Below are positions 16,569 to 26,529 of a stretch of 47,296 nucleotides of DNA, piece by piece; the first letter of the stretch is position 1, and each line of letters starts with the position of its first letter. Under the pieces are notes generated by a model. The model searched no databases. It was given only the letters and a program-made list of their open reading frames with translations, and was not told the DNA's origin. The translations under genes were made by a program, and so were the position numbers. Location: assembly GCA_017542425.1 (NCBI GenBank), contig JAFXXH010000028.1, positions 1 to 47,296 of the forward strand, given 5' to 3'. The DNA is from Oscillospiraceae bacterium (GTDB lineage: Bacteria > Bacillota > Clostridia > Oscillospirales > Oscillospiraceae).

Positions 16569-18206
16569 ATGCAAAGCTTGCAATTTGACCCGGACAACAC
16601 CCTGGCAGGCGGCCTCTACGGCATGACGCCCAAGGAGGCGGTCTCGCTGGCCCTGGGGCTGTGCGAAGCGGTGGAACAGGCCGTCGGAGCCGACGGCTTC
16701 CACGGCGGGGTCTGGCCGGGCAACATCACGGCGGCCAACGGCCAGGTGGCGCTGGGCGCGCCGGGCACCAAGGGCATCACCCAGATGAGCCCGGACGAGA
16801 TGGAGTTCATCTCCCCGGAGCAGTTCTGGAGCGGGAAGAACTCCCCCACGGCGGACGTGTACGCCATCGGCCTGATGCTCTACACCGCCCTGAACGGCGG
16901 CACCATGCCCTGGTTCTCCCGGCAGGGGGAGCACACGCCGGAGGAGCGGGCCGAGGCCCTGCAAAACCGGATGAAGGGCAAGGCCCTGCCCTATCCCAGC
17001 GGCGGCGGACGCGCCCTGGGGGACGTGACGCTGAAAGCCCTGGCCTTCCGGGAGGAGGCCCGCTACGCCACGCCGGGCCAGTTGAAAGCGGCGCTGCTGA
17101 ACCTGCCCGAGAGTTCCAGCCTGGCCGCCACGGTCCAGCCCCTCCCGGTGCGGACCGGAACCGCGCCCAACTACAGCGTGGACAAACGCTTTGAAGAGAC
17201 GGCGGCGGAAAAGCCCCGGCACGAGAAAAAGCCCCCGAAAGAGAAGGGCCAGGTGGACGAGAACATGGACGCCGCCGCCTTCCGCAGCGGGGAAAAGCAG
17301 CCCAACCGGCTGCTGCGCGTCCTGGTGCCGGTGCTGCTGGTGGCCGTGATCGCGGCGGCGCTGATTTTGCTGCTGCGCGGCTGCAGCGACGGCGGCGGCT
17401 TCTCCGTGGAGACGGAGCAGCCCTCCGGCATGATCTACGAGCCGAAGCCGGAACCCGATCCCATGAACAGCGACCCGGTCCCCACCGAGAGCGACGCGCC
17501 TACGGAGGACCCGGAGGAGACCCAGCCCGCCGGGACCGAGGAGACGGATGCGCCCGAGGAGTCCCCGGAGCAGCCGCCCGAGGAGACCCCGAAGTCGACC
17601 CCGGAACCCACGCCGGAGCCGACGCCTACGCCTACGCCGACCCCGACGCCGGTGCCGACGCCCGCGCCGACGCCCGCGCCGACGCCGCAGCCCACCCCGC
17701 AGCCGACGCCCGCGCCCACCCCGCAGCCGACCCCGGAGCCGACGCCCGTACCCACGCCGGAACCCACACCGCAGCCCACACCGGAACCCGCGCAGAACGA
17801 GACCCCGGAGCGCTATGAGCTGGTCTTTGCCAACGTCTCCTGGGCCCAGGCCAAGGCCCTGGCCGAGCAGCGGGGCGGCCACCTGGGGGCCGTGCGCAGC
17901 GCCGAGGACCTGGACGAGGTCATCGCCATGGCGGAGCGGGCCGGAGCCCAGTTCGTGTGGCTGGGGGCCTTCCGGGGCGAAAACGGCAACTGGTACTACG
18001 TCAACGGCGAGCCCATGAGCTACGCCCGCTGGGACACCGGCGAACCCTCCGCCATGGACGCGGACGGGACGCGGGAGGACTACCTGCTGCTCTGGTACCG
18101 CCCGGCGGTGGGCTACTGGTCCTACAACGACACCCGCAACGACCCGGTGACCCGTCTGCCCGCCACCTACTGGGGCAAGATCACCTATCTGGTGGAGTAC
18201 GATTGA
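16569..18206 (+). CDS. Single-pass membrane protein: kinase C-lobe remnant, Thr/Pro stalk, C-type-lectin-like domain
   Basis: A 545-residue protein; AGAGGAAC precedes the ATG. Residues about 20-180 resemble only the C-lobe of a Ser/Thr kinase: HGGVWPGN (45-52) replaces HRDLKPxN, so the catalytic Asp and Lys are lost; LGAPG replaces DFG; SPE (82-84) and ADVYAIG (95-101) are retained. No N-lobe or P-loop is present, so it should not be an active kinase. Residues about 248-270 are a transmembrane helix. Residues about 280-412 are acidic and then (PTPx)n-rich. Residues about 414-545 resemble a C-type lectin/sulfatase-modifying-like fold ([38 protein letters not shown]). I infer an extracellular ligand domain and a cytoplasmic pseudokinase. 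It is monocistronic. Confidence 0.82.
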   Translation: MQSLQFDPDNTLAGGLYGMTPKEAVSLALGLCEAVEQAVGADGFHGGVWPGNITAANGQVALGAPGTKGITQMSPDEMEFISPEQFWSGKNSPTADVYAIGLMLYTALNGGTMPWFSRQGEHTPEERAEALQNRMKGKALPYPSGGGRALGDVTLKALAFREEARYATPGQLKAALLNLPESSSLAATVQPLPVRTGTAPNYSVDKRFEETAAEKPRHEKKPPKEKGQVDENMDAAAFRSGEKQPNRLLRVLVPVLLVAVIAAALILLLRGCSDGGGFSVETEQPSGMIYEPKPEPDPMNSDPVPTESDAPTEDPEETQPAGTEETDAPEESPEQPPEETPKSTPEPTPEPTPTPTPTPTPVPTPAPTPAPTPQPTPQPTPAPTPQPTPEPTPVPTPEPTPQPTPEPAQNETPERYELVFANVSWAQAKALAEQRGGHLGAVRSAEDLDEVIAMAERAGAQFVWLGAFRGENGNWYYVNGEPMSYARWDTGEPSAMDADGTREDYLLLWYRPAVGYWSYNDTRNDPVTRLPATYWGKITYLVEYD

Positions 18207-18220
18207 TCCCGCAAAAAAAC

Positions 18221-18262
18221 AGACCGGAGGCTGACCGAAGATGGGTCAGCCTCCGTTTTTGC
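18221..18262. terminator. Bidirectional terminator between the pseudokinase/lectin gene and the YegP-like gene
   Basis: A perfect 12-bp stem (CGGAGGCTGACC at 18225-18236 with 18244-18255). Plus strand is followed by TTTTT; minus strand by TTTTTTT after a short TCTG. Confidence 0.92.
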
Positions 18263-18275
18263 GGTTGCAGCCAAA

Positions 18276-18647
18276 TCATTCCTCTTCCACCACGGGGGAG
18301 TCGGCGTTCCGGCGGACGCTGTCGATGCCGTTCAGGCAGCTGTCCAGCCGCTTGTAGCCCTCGCTGGCGGCGGCGATGACCTCCCCGTTCCGGGCCGTCA
18401 GGCGGAAGCGGAACTCCCCCGCTTTGTCCTTGTAGACCTGGAACTTGGGGTTTTTCGCCGTCTCATAGCCCTCCGTGGTCTGATTCTCCAGGGCGGCGAT
18501 GGGCGCGTTTCTGCGGATGCTGTCGATCCCGTTCAGGCAGGCGTTCTTCGTGGTGTAGACCTCGGAGACGGCGATGATCTCGCCGTTGCCGGCCTTGAGG
18601 TTGAACTTGACGCCGGTTTTCACCTGGCGGACTGCGTATTTACCCAT
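18276..18647 (-). CDS. YegP-like protein with two DUF1508 repeats
   Basis: A 123-residue protein starting MGKYAVRQVK after a strong AAAGGAGG site. Two DUF1508 units follow each other: residues about 10-48 (GVKFNLKAGNGEIIAVSEVY ... CLNGIDSIRRNA) and about 68-115 (FQVYKDKAGEFRFRLTARNG ... CLNGIDSVRRNA). The repeated CLNGIDS-RRNA block is diagnostic. The family is small, cytoplasmic and of unproven function. The C-terminus is acidic. It is a single gene with its own promoter and a shared terminator. Confidence 0.9.
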   Translation of the reverse strand: MGKYAVRQVKTGVKFNLKAGNGEIIAVSEVYTTKNACLNGIDSIRRNAPIAALENQTTEGYETAKNPKFQVYKDKAGEFRFRLTARNGEVIAAASEGYKRLDSCLNGIDSVRRNADSPVVEEE

Positions 18648-18698
18648 GACGTGCGTGCCTCCTTTGGAATGTCGAAGGATGGGGATTCCTGCAAGCTC

Positions 18699-18727
18699 AG
18701 TATAGCATCCCCCCGGGCCGAATGCAA
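18699..18727 (-). promoter_or_regulatory. Promoter of the YegP-like gene
   Basis: On the minus strand TTGCAT (18722-18727), 17-bp spacer, TATACT (18699-18704), 52 bp before the start codon. Confidence 0.75.
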
Positions 18728-18762
18728 GCCGAACGGCGCCCTTTTCCGCCGATTTCGCCCGA

Positions 18763-18791
18763 TTGACAGGATCTGGAAGGGGCGCTATAAT
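18763..18791 (+). promoter_or_regulatory. Perfect consensus promoter of cysK
   Basis: TTGACA (18763-18768), 17-bp spacer, TATAAT (18786-18791), 35 bp before the ATG. Confidence 0.92.
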
Positions 18792-18825
18792 CAGGGCGAT
18801 CCAAGACAAAAGGGAGGGCGCATTC

Positions 18826-19761
<936 letters not shown>

Positions 19762-19779
19762 CATCAAAATGGCACAAAT

Positions 19780-19826
19780 GCGCCGCCGGCCCCGAAGCGA
19801 ACCGGGGTCGGCGGCGCGGTATATTT
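19780..19826. terminator. Bidirectional terminator between cysK and the alpha/beta hydrolase
   Basis: A 15-bp perfect stem (GCGCCGCCGGCCCCG at 19780-19794 with 19803-19817), followed on the plus strand by GTATATTTTATG. It serves two convergent genes and reaches the hydrolase stop. Confidence 0.8.
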
Positions 19827-20833
19827 TATGCCTGCTTCCAGGCGTCGAACGCCTGCCAGAAGTCCAGCAGCGCGGCCTGATAGGCCGCCGGGTCTTTGGG
19901 GTAGCTCAGGGCGTGGCCCGCGCCCTCCACCAGCAGCAGCCGTTTCGGCCCGGCGCAGGCCTCGAAGCTGCGCTTCGTCATCTCCGGGGGCACGAAGTGG
20001 TCGGAAAGCCCGTGGATGAACAGGGCCGGGCGCTCCCAGCGGGCCAGGGCCTCCGGGGTGCTGTCCGCGTCGGGGGGCAGACCCAGTCGCGCCTCGGCCA
20101 GCCGTTCCACCGCCCCGCGCAGCAGGGCGTAGGGCAGGGGCTGCGCGCCGGTCCAGACGCTCTCCCAGATGTCGGGCGCGGAGGTGAAACCGCAGTCGGC
20201 CATGACGCCGTGAACCCGCTCCGGCAGGGGCAGCCCGGCGGCCAGCATCACGGTGGTGGCCCCCATGGAGACCCCCGCCAGGTACACGGGCAGCCCCGCG
20301 CCCAGTCCCCGGACTTCCAATTCCGCCAGCCAGTCCAGCAGGTCGTAGCGCTCCAGCAGCCCGTAGCCGATGCTCTCCCCGCCGCTTTCCCCGTGGGCCC
20401 GCTGCTCCACCAGCAGCAGACTGCAACCCTGCTCCAGAAAGAAGGGGGCGCTCAGGCTGAAATCCCGGTTCCAGGCGCTGTGCCAGCCGTGGAAGCCCAG
20501 CACCACCCGCCGGGGCTGCGCCGCCGGGAGCCAGTGCCCCACCAGACGCACGCCGTCCCGGGCGCGGATCTCCAGGCGCAGCGTCTCCCGCGCCCGCAGG
20601 GCCTCGGCAGCCGCGTCGGCCTCCTGCCGCAGCGGGGCGGGGAGGGAGGCAAAGCTGCGCGCCACATCCGCCGGGCTGGGGCGGTCCATGGCGGAGGCCA
20701 CCAGACGCTCCGCCGCCAGGTCCCGCAGCCGCAGCAGCCCGGCGGCCGCCCCGGCCAGGGCGGAGGCAAGGCCCAGCAGGTGCAGCGCGGTCTGCGCAGC
20801 GCGGCGGAGTGTTCGCTTTTCATATCGTTTCAT
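19826..20833 (-). CDS. Membrane-anchored alpha/beta hydrolase
   Basis: A 335-residue protein; AAAGGACG precedes the ATG. Residues about 13-35 are a weak N-terminal membrane helix. The hydrolase fold follows: oxyanion region VLGFHGWHS, block VEQRAHGESGGESIGYG, nucleophile Ser189 in AGVSMGA, acid Asp in HGLSDHFVPP and base His in EGAGHALSYP. The RAHGxSxG pattern is typical of the Firmicutes membrane hydrolases near YqkD/BAAT-like proteins. The substrate is unknown. It lies 99 bp downstream of the flippase gene on the same strand. Confidence 0.9.
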   Translation of the reverse strand: MKRYEKRTLRRAAQTALHLLGLASALAGAAAGLLRLRDLAAERLVASAMDRPSPADVARSFASLPAPLRQEADAAAEALRARETLRLEIRARDGVRLVGHWLPAAQPRRVVLGFHGWHSAWNRDFSLSAPFFLEQGCSLLLVEQRAHGESGGESIGYGLLERYDLLDWLAELEVRGLGAGLPVYLAGVSMGATTVMLAAGLPLPERVHGVMADCGFTSAPDIWESVWTGAQPLPYALLRGAVERLAEARLGLPPDADSTPEALARWERPALFIHGLSDHFVPPEMTKRSFEACAGPKRLLLVEGAGHALSYPKDPAAYQAALLDFWQAFDAWKQA

Positions 20834-20932
20834 CTGTCGTCGTCCTTTCCCCGCCCCCTTCCGGCGAAGGGGGGCGGGCTTGATTGCCGCTATGGTATCA
20901 CAGTTTTGGGGAAAATGCCATGAAAATCTTGC

Positions 20933-22267
20933 TTAGCCTTTCTCCCTTGTGACCCGCCGCAGCCGCCAGAGGGAGAGGGAGACGTTGAAGATCTCGCTGA
21001 AAAACAGCACCGTCACATAGCCCCGCAGCCCAAAGCGGGGCAGCAGCGTCACAATCAGGATTACCCCGATGGCCGCCTCCGCTACGTTGAAGCCCATGCT
21101 CCAGAGCATCTGCCCCAGGCCCTTGAGACAGCCGTCGATGACGATGTCGCAGTAGAGGAAGGGCACCATCAGGGCGAAGAGGCGGATGTAAGAGCCCACC
21201 TCCGCCCGGCGGTAGATGAGCCAGCCCAGCGGCTCGGCGAACAGGAAGAGGAAGAGGGCGCACAAAAGCGAGAAGCCCAAAGCGTAGGCCAGCAGCCGCC
21301 GCACGCTGCGGTCGATGCGCGCCCGGTCCCGGCGCACCTGGGCCGCCGTCAGAAACGGCACGGTCAGCTCCGCCACCGCCCCCAGCAGACAGGAGGGGAA
21401 GGAGATCACCGGCAGCACCATGCCAGTGATGGTGCCGTAACCGGCCAGAGCGGAGTCGGCGCTGAGGCCGGAGGAGCGGAGCTTCTGGGGCACCAGCAGG
21501 TTTTCCAGGGTGGTCAGCCCCGTGCGGGCGTAGGCGGAGAGGGCCAGGGGAAAGGCCAGGCGCAGCATCCGCCCGGTGAGGGCCCCGCCCCCCGGCACCG
21601 GCTCGCCCTGCCCCCGCAGGATGCGCCCCCGCCGCCGCAGCAGCAGGAACAGCCCGGCGGAGAGCAGCAGGGAAAAGGCGTCGGCCAGGATGTTTCCCCC
21701 GGCGATGGCGGCGCAGCAGGCCTCCAGATCCCCTTCCGGGCTGCGGGAGAGCAGCACGGCCACGGCGGCGATGGCGGCCAGTTGCTCGGCCACCTGCACG
21801 GCGGCGCTGACCCCCGCCCGCCCGCTGGCCACAAAACTGCCGTTCAGGACGCAGCTCAGGGAGATCATGGGCAGGGTGTAGCTCAGAAGCTTCAGACTCT
21901 GTACGGTTCGGGCGTCCCGCACCCAGAGGAAGCCGATGGGCTCCGCGCCCAGCCGCAGCACCAGAAAGGCCGCCAGCCCGAAGAAGGCCGCGTAGCCCAG
22001 ACAGCGCTGCACCGCCCGCTCCGCGCCCCCGGAGCGCCCGGCCCCCAGTTCCTCGCTGACCAGCCGGGTGGTGGTGAAGCGGATGCCGCTGATGGCCAGG
22101 GTGGAGGTGAAGACGTTGACGCTGGCCACCAGTTGCCAGAGTCCCAGCCCCGCCGCGCCGATGCGCCCCGCCAGCCAGATCTGCCAGACCATGCCCACAC
22201 AGCGCATCACCACCGCCGCCGCCGACAGCACCGCCGTGTCCCGCGCCAGCTTTCCCCGCAAGCCCAT
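20933..22267 (-). CDS. Polysaccharide flippase of the MATE/Wzx-SpoVB superfamily
   Basis: A 444-residue membrane protein with about 12-14 hydrophobic helices; GGGGAGGCGG lies before the ATG. The opening MGLRGKLARDTAVLSAAAVVMRC-like segment and helices such as ISFPSCLLGAVAELTVPFLT match SpoVB/PST family flippases, which move lipid-linked sugars across the membrane. In Bacillus SpoVB acts in spore cortex formation; related copies also move lipid II or other glycans. It lies downstream of recG after a 232-bp gap with three hairpins, and upstream of the alpha/beta hydrolase. Which glycan it carries is not visible. Confidence 0.85.
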   Translation of the reverse strand: MGLRGKLARDTAVLSAAAVVMRCVGMVWQIWLAGRIGAAGLGLWQLVASVNVFTSTLAISGIRFTTTRLVSEELGAGRSGGAERAVQRCLGYAAFFGLAAFLVLRLGAEPIGFLWVRDARTVQSLKLLSYTLPMISLSCVLNGSFVASGRAGVSAAVQVAEQLAAIAAVAVLLSRSPEGDLEACCAAIAGGNILADAFSLLLSAGLFLLLRRRGRILRGQGEPVPGGGALTGRMLRLAFPLALSAYARTGLTTLENLLVPQKLRSSGLSADSALAGYGTITGMVLPVISFPSCLLGAVAELTVPFLTAAQVRRDRARIDRSVRRLLAYALGFSLLCALFLFLFAEPLGWLIYRRAEVGSYIRLFALMVPFLYCDIVIDGCLKGLGQMLWSMGFNVAEAAIGVILIVTLLPRFGLRGYVTVLFFSEIFNVSLSLWRLRRVTREKG

Positions 22268-22368
22268 ACAAACCGCCTCCCCAATCAGACTCGTACAAGG
22301 GTATGACGGGGAGGCGGTCAGATATTTCTCAATTGCAACTGTTCAGCAGCCCCCGTTGCCTCGCAGAG

Positions 22369-22493
22369 TTTCGCGCCCGCAGGCGCGAAATAGAGTTCCA
22401 ATCATTTTTGCCGAAAACCGCGTTTTCGGCAAAAATACCGCTCGCGCAGCGCTACCCCCTCTATTCAGAACCCAGCGGAGCGGTTCTGAATAG
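22369..22493. repeat. Cluster of three perfect hairpins
   Basis: Hairpin 1: TTTCGCGCC/GGCGCGAAA (22369-22377 and 22382-22390, 4-nt loop). Hairpin 2: TTTTTGCCGAAAAC/GTTTTCGGCAAAAA (22405-22418 and 22422-22435, 3-nt loop). Hairpin 3: CTATTCAGAACC/GGTTCTGAATAG (22461-22472 and 22482-22493, 9-nt loop). They fill the gap between the recG stop and the flippase start. They may terminate recG transcription, but none has a clear downstream T-run outside its stem. Confidence 0.75.
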
Positions 22494-22499
22494 ATACTC

Positions 22500-24566
22500 T
22501 CAATTGATGGTCCCGGCGGCGTCCTGGAACAGGCTTTCCACCTGTGCCCGCAGGGCGGCGTGTTCCGCTTGGCTGAGTTCCGGGTCCCGTTCCAGCAGGG
22601 CAGCGGCGGCGTCCTGGGCGCTCTGGAGCACTCGCATGTCCGCCCCCAGGTCGGCGATGCGCATCTCCGGGAGGCCGTGCTGCCGGGCGCCGAAGAAGTC
22701 GCCGGGGCCACGCAGCCGCAGGTCCTCCTCGCTGATGCGAAAGCCGTCGCCGGTCTTGCACAGGGCCTCCAGCCGCGCCCGGGCCTCCGGGCTGCGGGCG
22801 GCGTTCATCAGGATGCACCAGCTCTTGTGTTGTCCGCGCCCCACCCGGCCCCGGAGCTGGTGCAGCTGGCTGAGGCCGAAGCGCTCGGCGGACTCCACGA
22901 TCATCAGCGCGGCGTTGGGCACGTCCACCCCCACCTCGATCACCGTGGTGCTGACCAGGATGTCCAGTTCCCCGGCGGCCATGGCGGACATGACGGCCTC
23001 CTTCTCGCGTGGCCGCATCCGTCCGTGGACGCAGCCCACGCGAAGAGTTGGGAAGCGGCGTTGCAGCGCGTCGGCGTGCTCCTGGGCGCTTTTGAGTTTC
23101 GGCCCGAAGGGGGCGTCCGGCTCGTCCTCCACCTTGGGGCAGACCACGAAGACCTGACGGCCCTGGCCCACCAGCTTTTCGATGAAGCCGTTCAGCCGCT
23201 CCCGGTAGCGCTCGTCCACCGCGAAGGTATCCACCTTCTGCCGCCCCGGGGGCAGCTCGTCCAAAACGCTCACGTCCAGATCTCCGTAGATCATCAGCGC
23301 CAGGGTCCGGGGGATGGGCGTGGCGGACATGACCAGCACGTGGGGCGTCTCCCCCTGGGCCTTGGCGGACAGGGCTCCCCGCTGGCGGACGCCGAAGCGG
23401 TGCTGCTCGTCGGTGATGACCAGGGCCAGTCTGGAAAAGGCCACGTCCCCGGTCAGCAGGGCGTGGGTGCCCACCACCAGGTCCACGTCCCCGGCGGCCA
23501 GGGCCTCCTTCACCGCCCGCTTCTCTGCGGCTTTCATTCCCCCGGTGAGCTTCTCCACCCGGAGGCCCTGGGGGGCGAGAAAGCCCCGGAGCGTGACCAG
23601 ATGCTGCTCGGCCAGGATCTCCGTGGGGGCCATGAAGGCGGCCTGGAATCCGGCCTTGCACACCGCCCAGGCGCAGGCCGCCGCCACGGCGGTCTTGCCG
23701 CTGCCCACGTCCCCCTGTACCAGGCGGCTCATGGGCCGGTCCGAGGCCATGTCAAGCAGCGCCTGGTCCACCGCCCGGCGCTGGGCCCCGGTGGGGGAGA
23801 AGGGGAGGGCTTCATAAAACCCGGCGATGTCCGGCCCCTGAATGGGGATGCCCGGCTCCCCCTGCCGCCCGGCCCGCAGCCGCCCCAGGGCGCAGGCCAG
23901 GGTGAAGAGTTCTTCAAACACCAGCCGCCGCCGGGCCAGCTCCAGCGCGCCGAAGTCCGCCGGAAAGTGGATGTTCTCATAGGCGAAGCGGGCCTGGCAG
24001 AGTTCCTGCTCCGTGCGCACGGACTCCGGCAGGGCGTCGGGCAGGGCGTCCCCGGCCTGATCCAGAGCCTGGCGCACATAGCGCATCAGCATCCGGTTGC
24101 TGAGCCCGGCGCTGAGGGGATAGCGGGGCAGGATGCGCCCGGTCTTGTCCCCCAGCGTCGCCTCCGGCTCAAACTCCGGGTTGGTCATGTTCCGGGCGTC
24201 GGCATAGCCGCCCATGCGGCCATAAAAGGCGTAAGTCTCCCCCTGGCGGAGCTGATCCCGGACGTAGGGGGCGTTGAAGAAGCTGATCAGCACGCCGCCG
24301 CTGTCGTCCACCGCCCGGAAGCGCACCAGCCGCCGTCCGCCGGGCAGGGTGCTGAGGGTGGGGGGATCGGCCACCATGGCCCGGATGCACACCGGCTCCT
24401 CCAGCGGCGCTTCCCGGATGGGGACGAAGCGCGTCCGGTCCTCATAGCTCCGGGGGAAGAAGCGCAGCAGATCGCCCAGACGGTATAGCCCCAGCTTGGC
24501 CAGGGCTTTGGCGCGGGTCTCCCCCACGCCTTTGAGATAGCGCAGCTCGATGTCCAGCTTTTTCAC
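22500..24566 (-). CDS. recG: ATP-dependent DNA helicase RecG
   Basis: A 688-residue protein. Two GTG codons lie 9 bp apart (24575 and 24566); 24566 (MKKLDIELRYLKGVG) is chosen because it starts at the family's usual place and follows GAGGTGAGG. The N-terminal wedge/OB domain runs to about residue 230 and the helicase core follows: motif I GDVGSGKTAVA, motif II DEQH, motif III MSATPIPRTLAL, motif V TTVIEVGVDVP, motif VI QLRGRVGRG. The TRG block near the end (HGLPEMRIADL) is intact. RecG remodels stalled forks and branches. It shares its -35 region with the divergent pepF gene. Confidence 0.97.
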   Translation of the reverse strand: MKKLDIELRYLKGVGETRAKALAKLGLYRLGDLLRFFPRSYEDRTRFVPIREAPLEEPVCIRAMVADPPTLSTLPGGRRLVRFRAVDDSGGVLISFFNAPYVRDQLRQGETYAFYGRMGGYADARNMTNPEFEPEATLGDKTGRILPRYPLSAGLSNRMLMRYVRQALDQAGDALPDALPESVRTEQELCQARFAYENIHFPADFGALELARRRLVFEELFTLACALGRLRAGRQGEPGIPIQGPDIAGFYEALPFSPTGAQRRAVDQALLDMASDRPMSRLVQGDVGSGKTAVAAACAWAVCKAGFQAAFMAPTEILAEQHLVTLRGFLAPQGLRVEKLTGGMKAAEKRAVKEALAAGDVDLVVGTHALLTGDVAFSRLALVITDEQHRFGVRQRGALSAKAQGETPHVLVMSATPIPRTLALMIYGDLDVSVLDELPPGRQKVDTFAVDERYRERLNGFIEKLVGQGRQVFVVCPKVEDEPDAPFGPKLKSAQEHADALQRRFPTLRVGCVHGRMRPREKEAVMSAMAAGELDILVSTTVIEVGVDVPNAALMIVESAERFGLSQLHQLRGRVGRGQHKSWCILMNAARSPEARARLEALCKTGDGFRISEEDLRLRGPGDFFGARQHGLPEMRIADLGADMRVLQSAQDAAAALLERDPELSQAEHAALRAQVESLFQDAAGTIN

Positions 24567-24596
24567 GGGCCTCACCTCGCTTCGTCGGTTGCGTTC

Positions 24597-24625
24597 ATCA
24601 TATCACAGGGCGGAAGGAATTGCAA
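24597..24625 (-). promoter_or_regulatory. Promoter of recG
   Basis: On the minus strand TTGCAA (24620-24625), 17-bp spacer, TATGAT (24597-24602). The -35 hexamer is palindromic and is the same six bases as the pepF -35. Confidence 0.7.
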
Positions 24626-24648
24626 AACAATTGCGCATGGGGTATACT
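24620..24648 (+). promoter_or_regulatory. Promoter of pepF
   Basis: TTGCAA (24620-24625), 17-bp spacer, TATACT (24643-24648), 34 bp before the ATG. Confidence 0.7.
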
Positions 24649-24681
24649 GGGGCATATCAAGCTGATGAAGGAGAACCAAGC

Positions 24682-26496
24682 ATGGCAGACGTGACGGAAG
24701 TGAAAACCCGGGCCGAGGCGGACCCCCGGTACTGCTGGGACACCGCGCAGATCTTTTCCACCGAGGCGGACTGGGAGGCGGCCCTGAGCCGCTGTCAGGA
24801 CTTCATCCCCCGGCTGAGCGCCTTTCAGGGCAAACTGGGCGCGGACGGGGCGGCGCTGCTGGACTATCTGCGCCTGGGGGACGAACTGAGCGTGGCCCTG
24901 AGCCAGGTCTATTGCTACGCCTCCCTGCGCAGCGACGAGGACACGGCGGCGGCAGCGGAGCAGGAGCGGGTGGCCCGGGCGCAGACGCTGGCGGTGGAGC
25001 TCTCCGCCGCCAACGCCTTCGCCGCCCCGGAGCTGAACGCCATCCCCGATGAGACGCTGGAGGGCTTCTATGCCGCCACGCCGGGGCTGGAGACCTACCG
25101 CGTGGCCCTGGATGAACTGCGCCGTCGCCGGGCCCATATCCTGTCGGAGCGGGAGGAAGTGCTGCTGGCCGCCGCCGGGGAGCTGGGCGCGGCTCCCATG
25201 AACATCTTTGACCGGATGGAGGGGGCGGACCTGCGCTATCCCGACGCCGTGGACGCGGAGGGGCAGCGCCATCCCGTGACCCACGGGGGCCTGTCGCCGC
25301 TGCTGCAAAGCCCGGACCGGGTGCTGCGCTGCAGCGCCTTCCGGAACTTCTATCAGACCTGGCTGGGGATGCAGCACAGCGCTGCGGCCCTGATGCAGGC
25401 CCAGCACCGGCAGCTGCGCTTTTTCGCCCAGGCGCGGCGCTATGGCAGCAGCCTGGAGGCCAGTCTGGACCAGTCCAACGTCCCCACGGCGGTCTACGAC
25501 AAGCTGGTGGAGGCGGTGAACGCCAATCTGCCCCGGCTCCACCGCTACATGGCCCTGCGCAAGCGCCGGATGGGCCTGGAGGAGCTGCACATGTATGACC
25601 TCTACGCCAGCATCGTGCCGGAAGCCCGGATGGAGATCCCCTACGAGCAGGCCAAGGAACTGGTGCTGGAGGCCCTGAGCGTGCTGGGGGAGGACTACGT
25701 CTCCGTGCTGCGCCGGGCCTTTGACGCGCGCTGGATCGACGTGTACGAAAACCGGGGCAAGCGCTCCGGGGCCTACAGCTGCGCCGTGGCGGGGGTACAC
25801 CCCTATGTGTTGCTGAACCACAAGGACGACCTGAACAGCGTCTTCACCCTGGCCCACGAGCTGGGCCACACCATGCACTCCTACCTCTCCGAGCAGCGCC
25901 AGCCGAGAGCCTACGCGGACTATGTCATCTTTGTGGCAGAGGTGGCCAGCACCGTGAACGAGGCCCTGCTGATGCAATATCTGCTCAGGAAGACCGAAGA
26001 CCGGATGCAGCGGGCCTATCTGCTGAACTACTTCCTGGAGCAGTTCCGGGCCACCATCTACCGCCAGACCATGTTCGCCCAGTTCGAGCAGCGCTGTGGG
26101 GAGATCGTGGCCCAGGGCGGCAGCCTGACGGCGGAGCGCCTGGGCGCGCTGTATGCGGACCTGAACCGCCGCTATTATGGCCCGGACGTGACCGTGGACC
26201 CGGAGATCGCCGTGGAGTGGGCGCGCATCCCCCACTTCTACCTGAACTACTATGTCTACCAGTACGCCACCGGCTTTTCCGCCGCCATGGCCATCAGCCG
26301 CCGCATCCTCCGGGAGGGTGCCCCAGCCGTGGAAGACTACCTCCGCTTCCTGTCCTCCGGCAGCAGCCTCCCCCCGGTGGAGCTGCTGAAACTGGCCGGA
26401 GCGGACATGACCACCGCCCAGCCGGTCAACGCCGCGCTGGAGCAGTTCGGGGAACTGATCGGGGAGCTGGAGGAACTGCTGGAAGACGAGGTGTAA
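24682..26496 (+). CDS. pepF: Oligoendopeptidase F (peptidase family M3B)
   Basis: A 604-residue metallopeptidase; AAGGAG lies before the ATG that begins MADVTEVKTR. Zinc motif HELGH with His392, Glu393, His396, followed by the family's downstream Glu region (FVAEVASTVNEALL). Other M3B blocks: NRGKRSGAYSCAVAGVHPY and the C-terminal YVYQYATGFSAAMAIS. There is no signal peptide, so it works in the cytoplasm on peptides of about 7-17 residues. It is divergent from recG and monocistronic; the region after it holds the ~80-bp hairpin repeats. Confidence 0.96.
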   Translation: MADVTEVKTRAEADPRYCWDTAQIFSTEADWEAALSRCQDFIPRLSAFQGKLGADGAALLDYLRLGDELSVALSQVYCYASLRSDEDTAAAAEQERVARAQTLAVELSAANAFAAPELNAIPDETLEGFYAATPGLETYRVALDELRRRRAHILSEREEVLLAAAGELGAAPMNIFDRMEGADLRYPDAVDAEGQRHPVTHGGLSPLLQSPDRVLRCSAFRNFYQTWLGMQHSAAALMQAQHRQLRFFAQARRYGSSLEASLDQSNVPTAVYDKLVEAVNANLPRLHRYMALRKRRMGLEELHMYDLYASIVPEARMEIPYEQAKELVLEALSVLGEDYVSVLRRAFDARWIDVYENRGKRSGAYSCAVAGVHPYVLLNHKDDLNSVFTLAHELGHTMHSYLSEQRQPRAYADYVIFVAEVASTVNEALLMQYLLRKTEDRMQRAYLLNYFLEQFRATIYRQTMFAQFEQRCGEIVAQGGSLTAERLGALYADLNRRYYGPDVTVDPEIAVEWARIPHFYLNYYVYQYATGFSAAMAISRRILREGAPAVEDYLRFLSSGSSLPPVELLKLAGADMTTAQPVNAALEQFGELIGELEELLEDEV

Positions 26497-26529
26497 AGAA
26501 AAAGGTATTTTCCGGCGTTGCGCGCTTCT

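Noticed and set aside
17435-17779. A minus-strand frame of GVGxGVGSG repeats opposite the Thr/Pro stalk
   Set aside because: It is only the reverse reading of the PTPx codons; no ribosome site.
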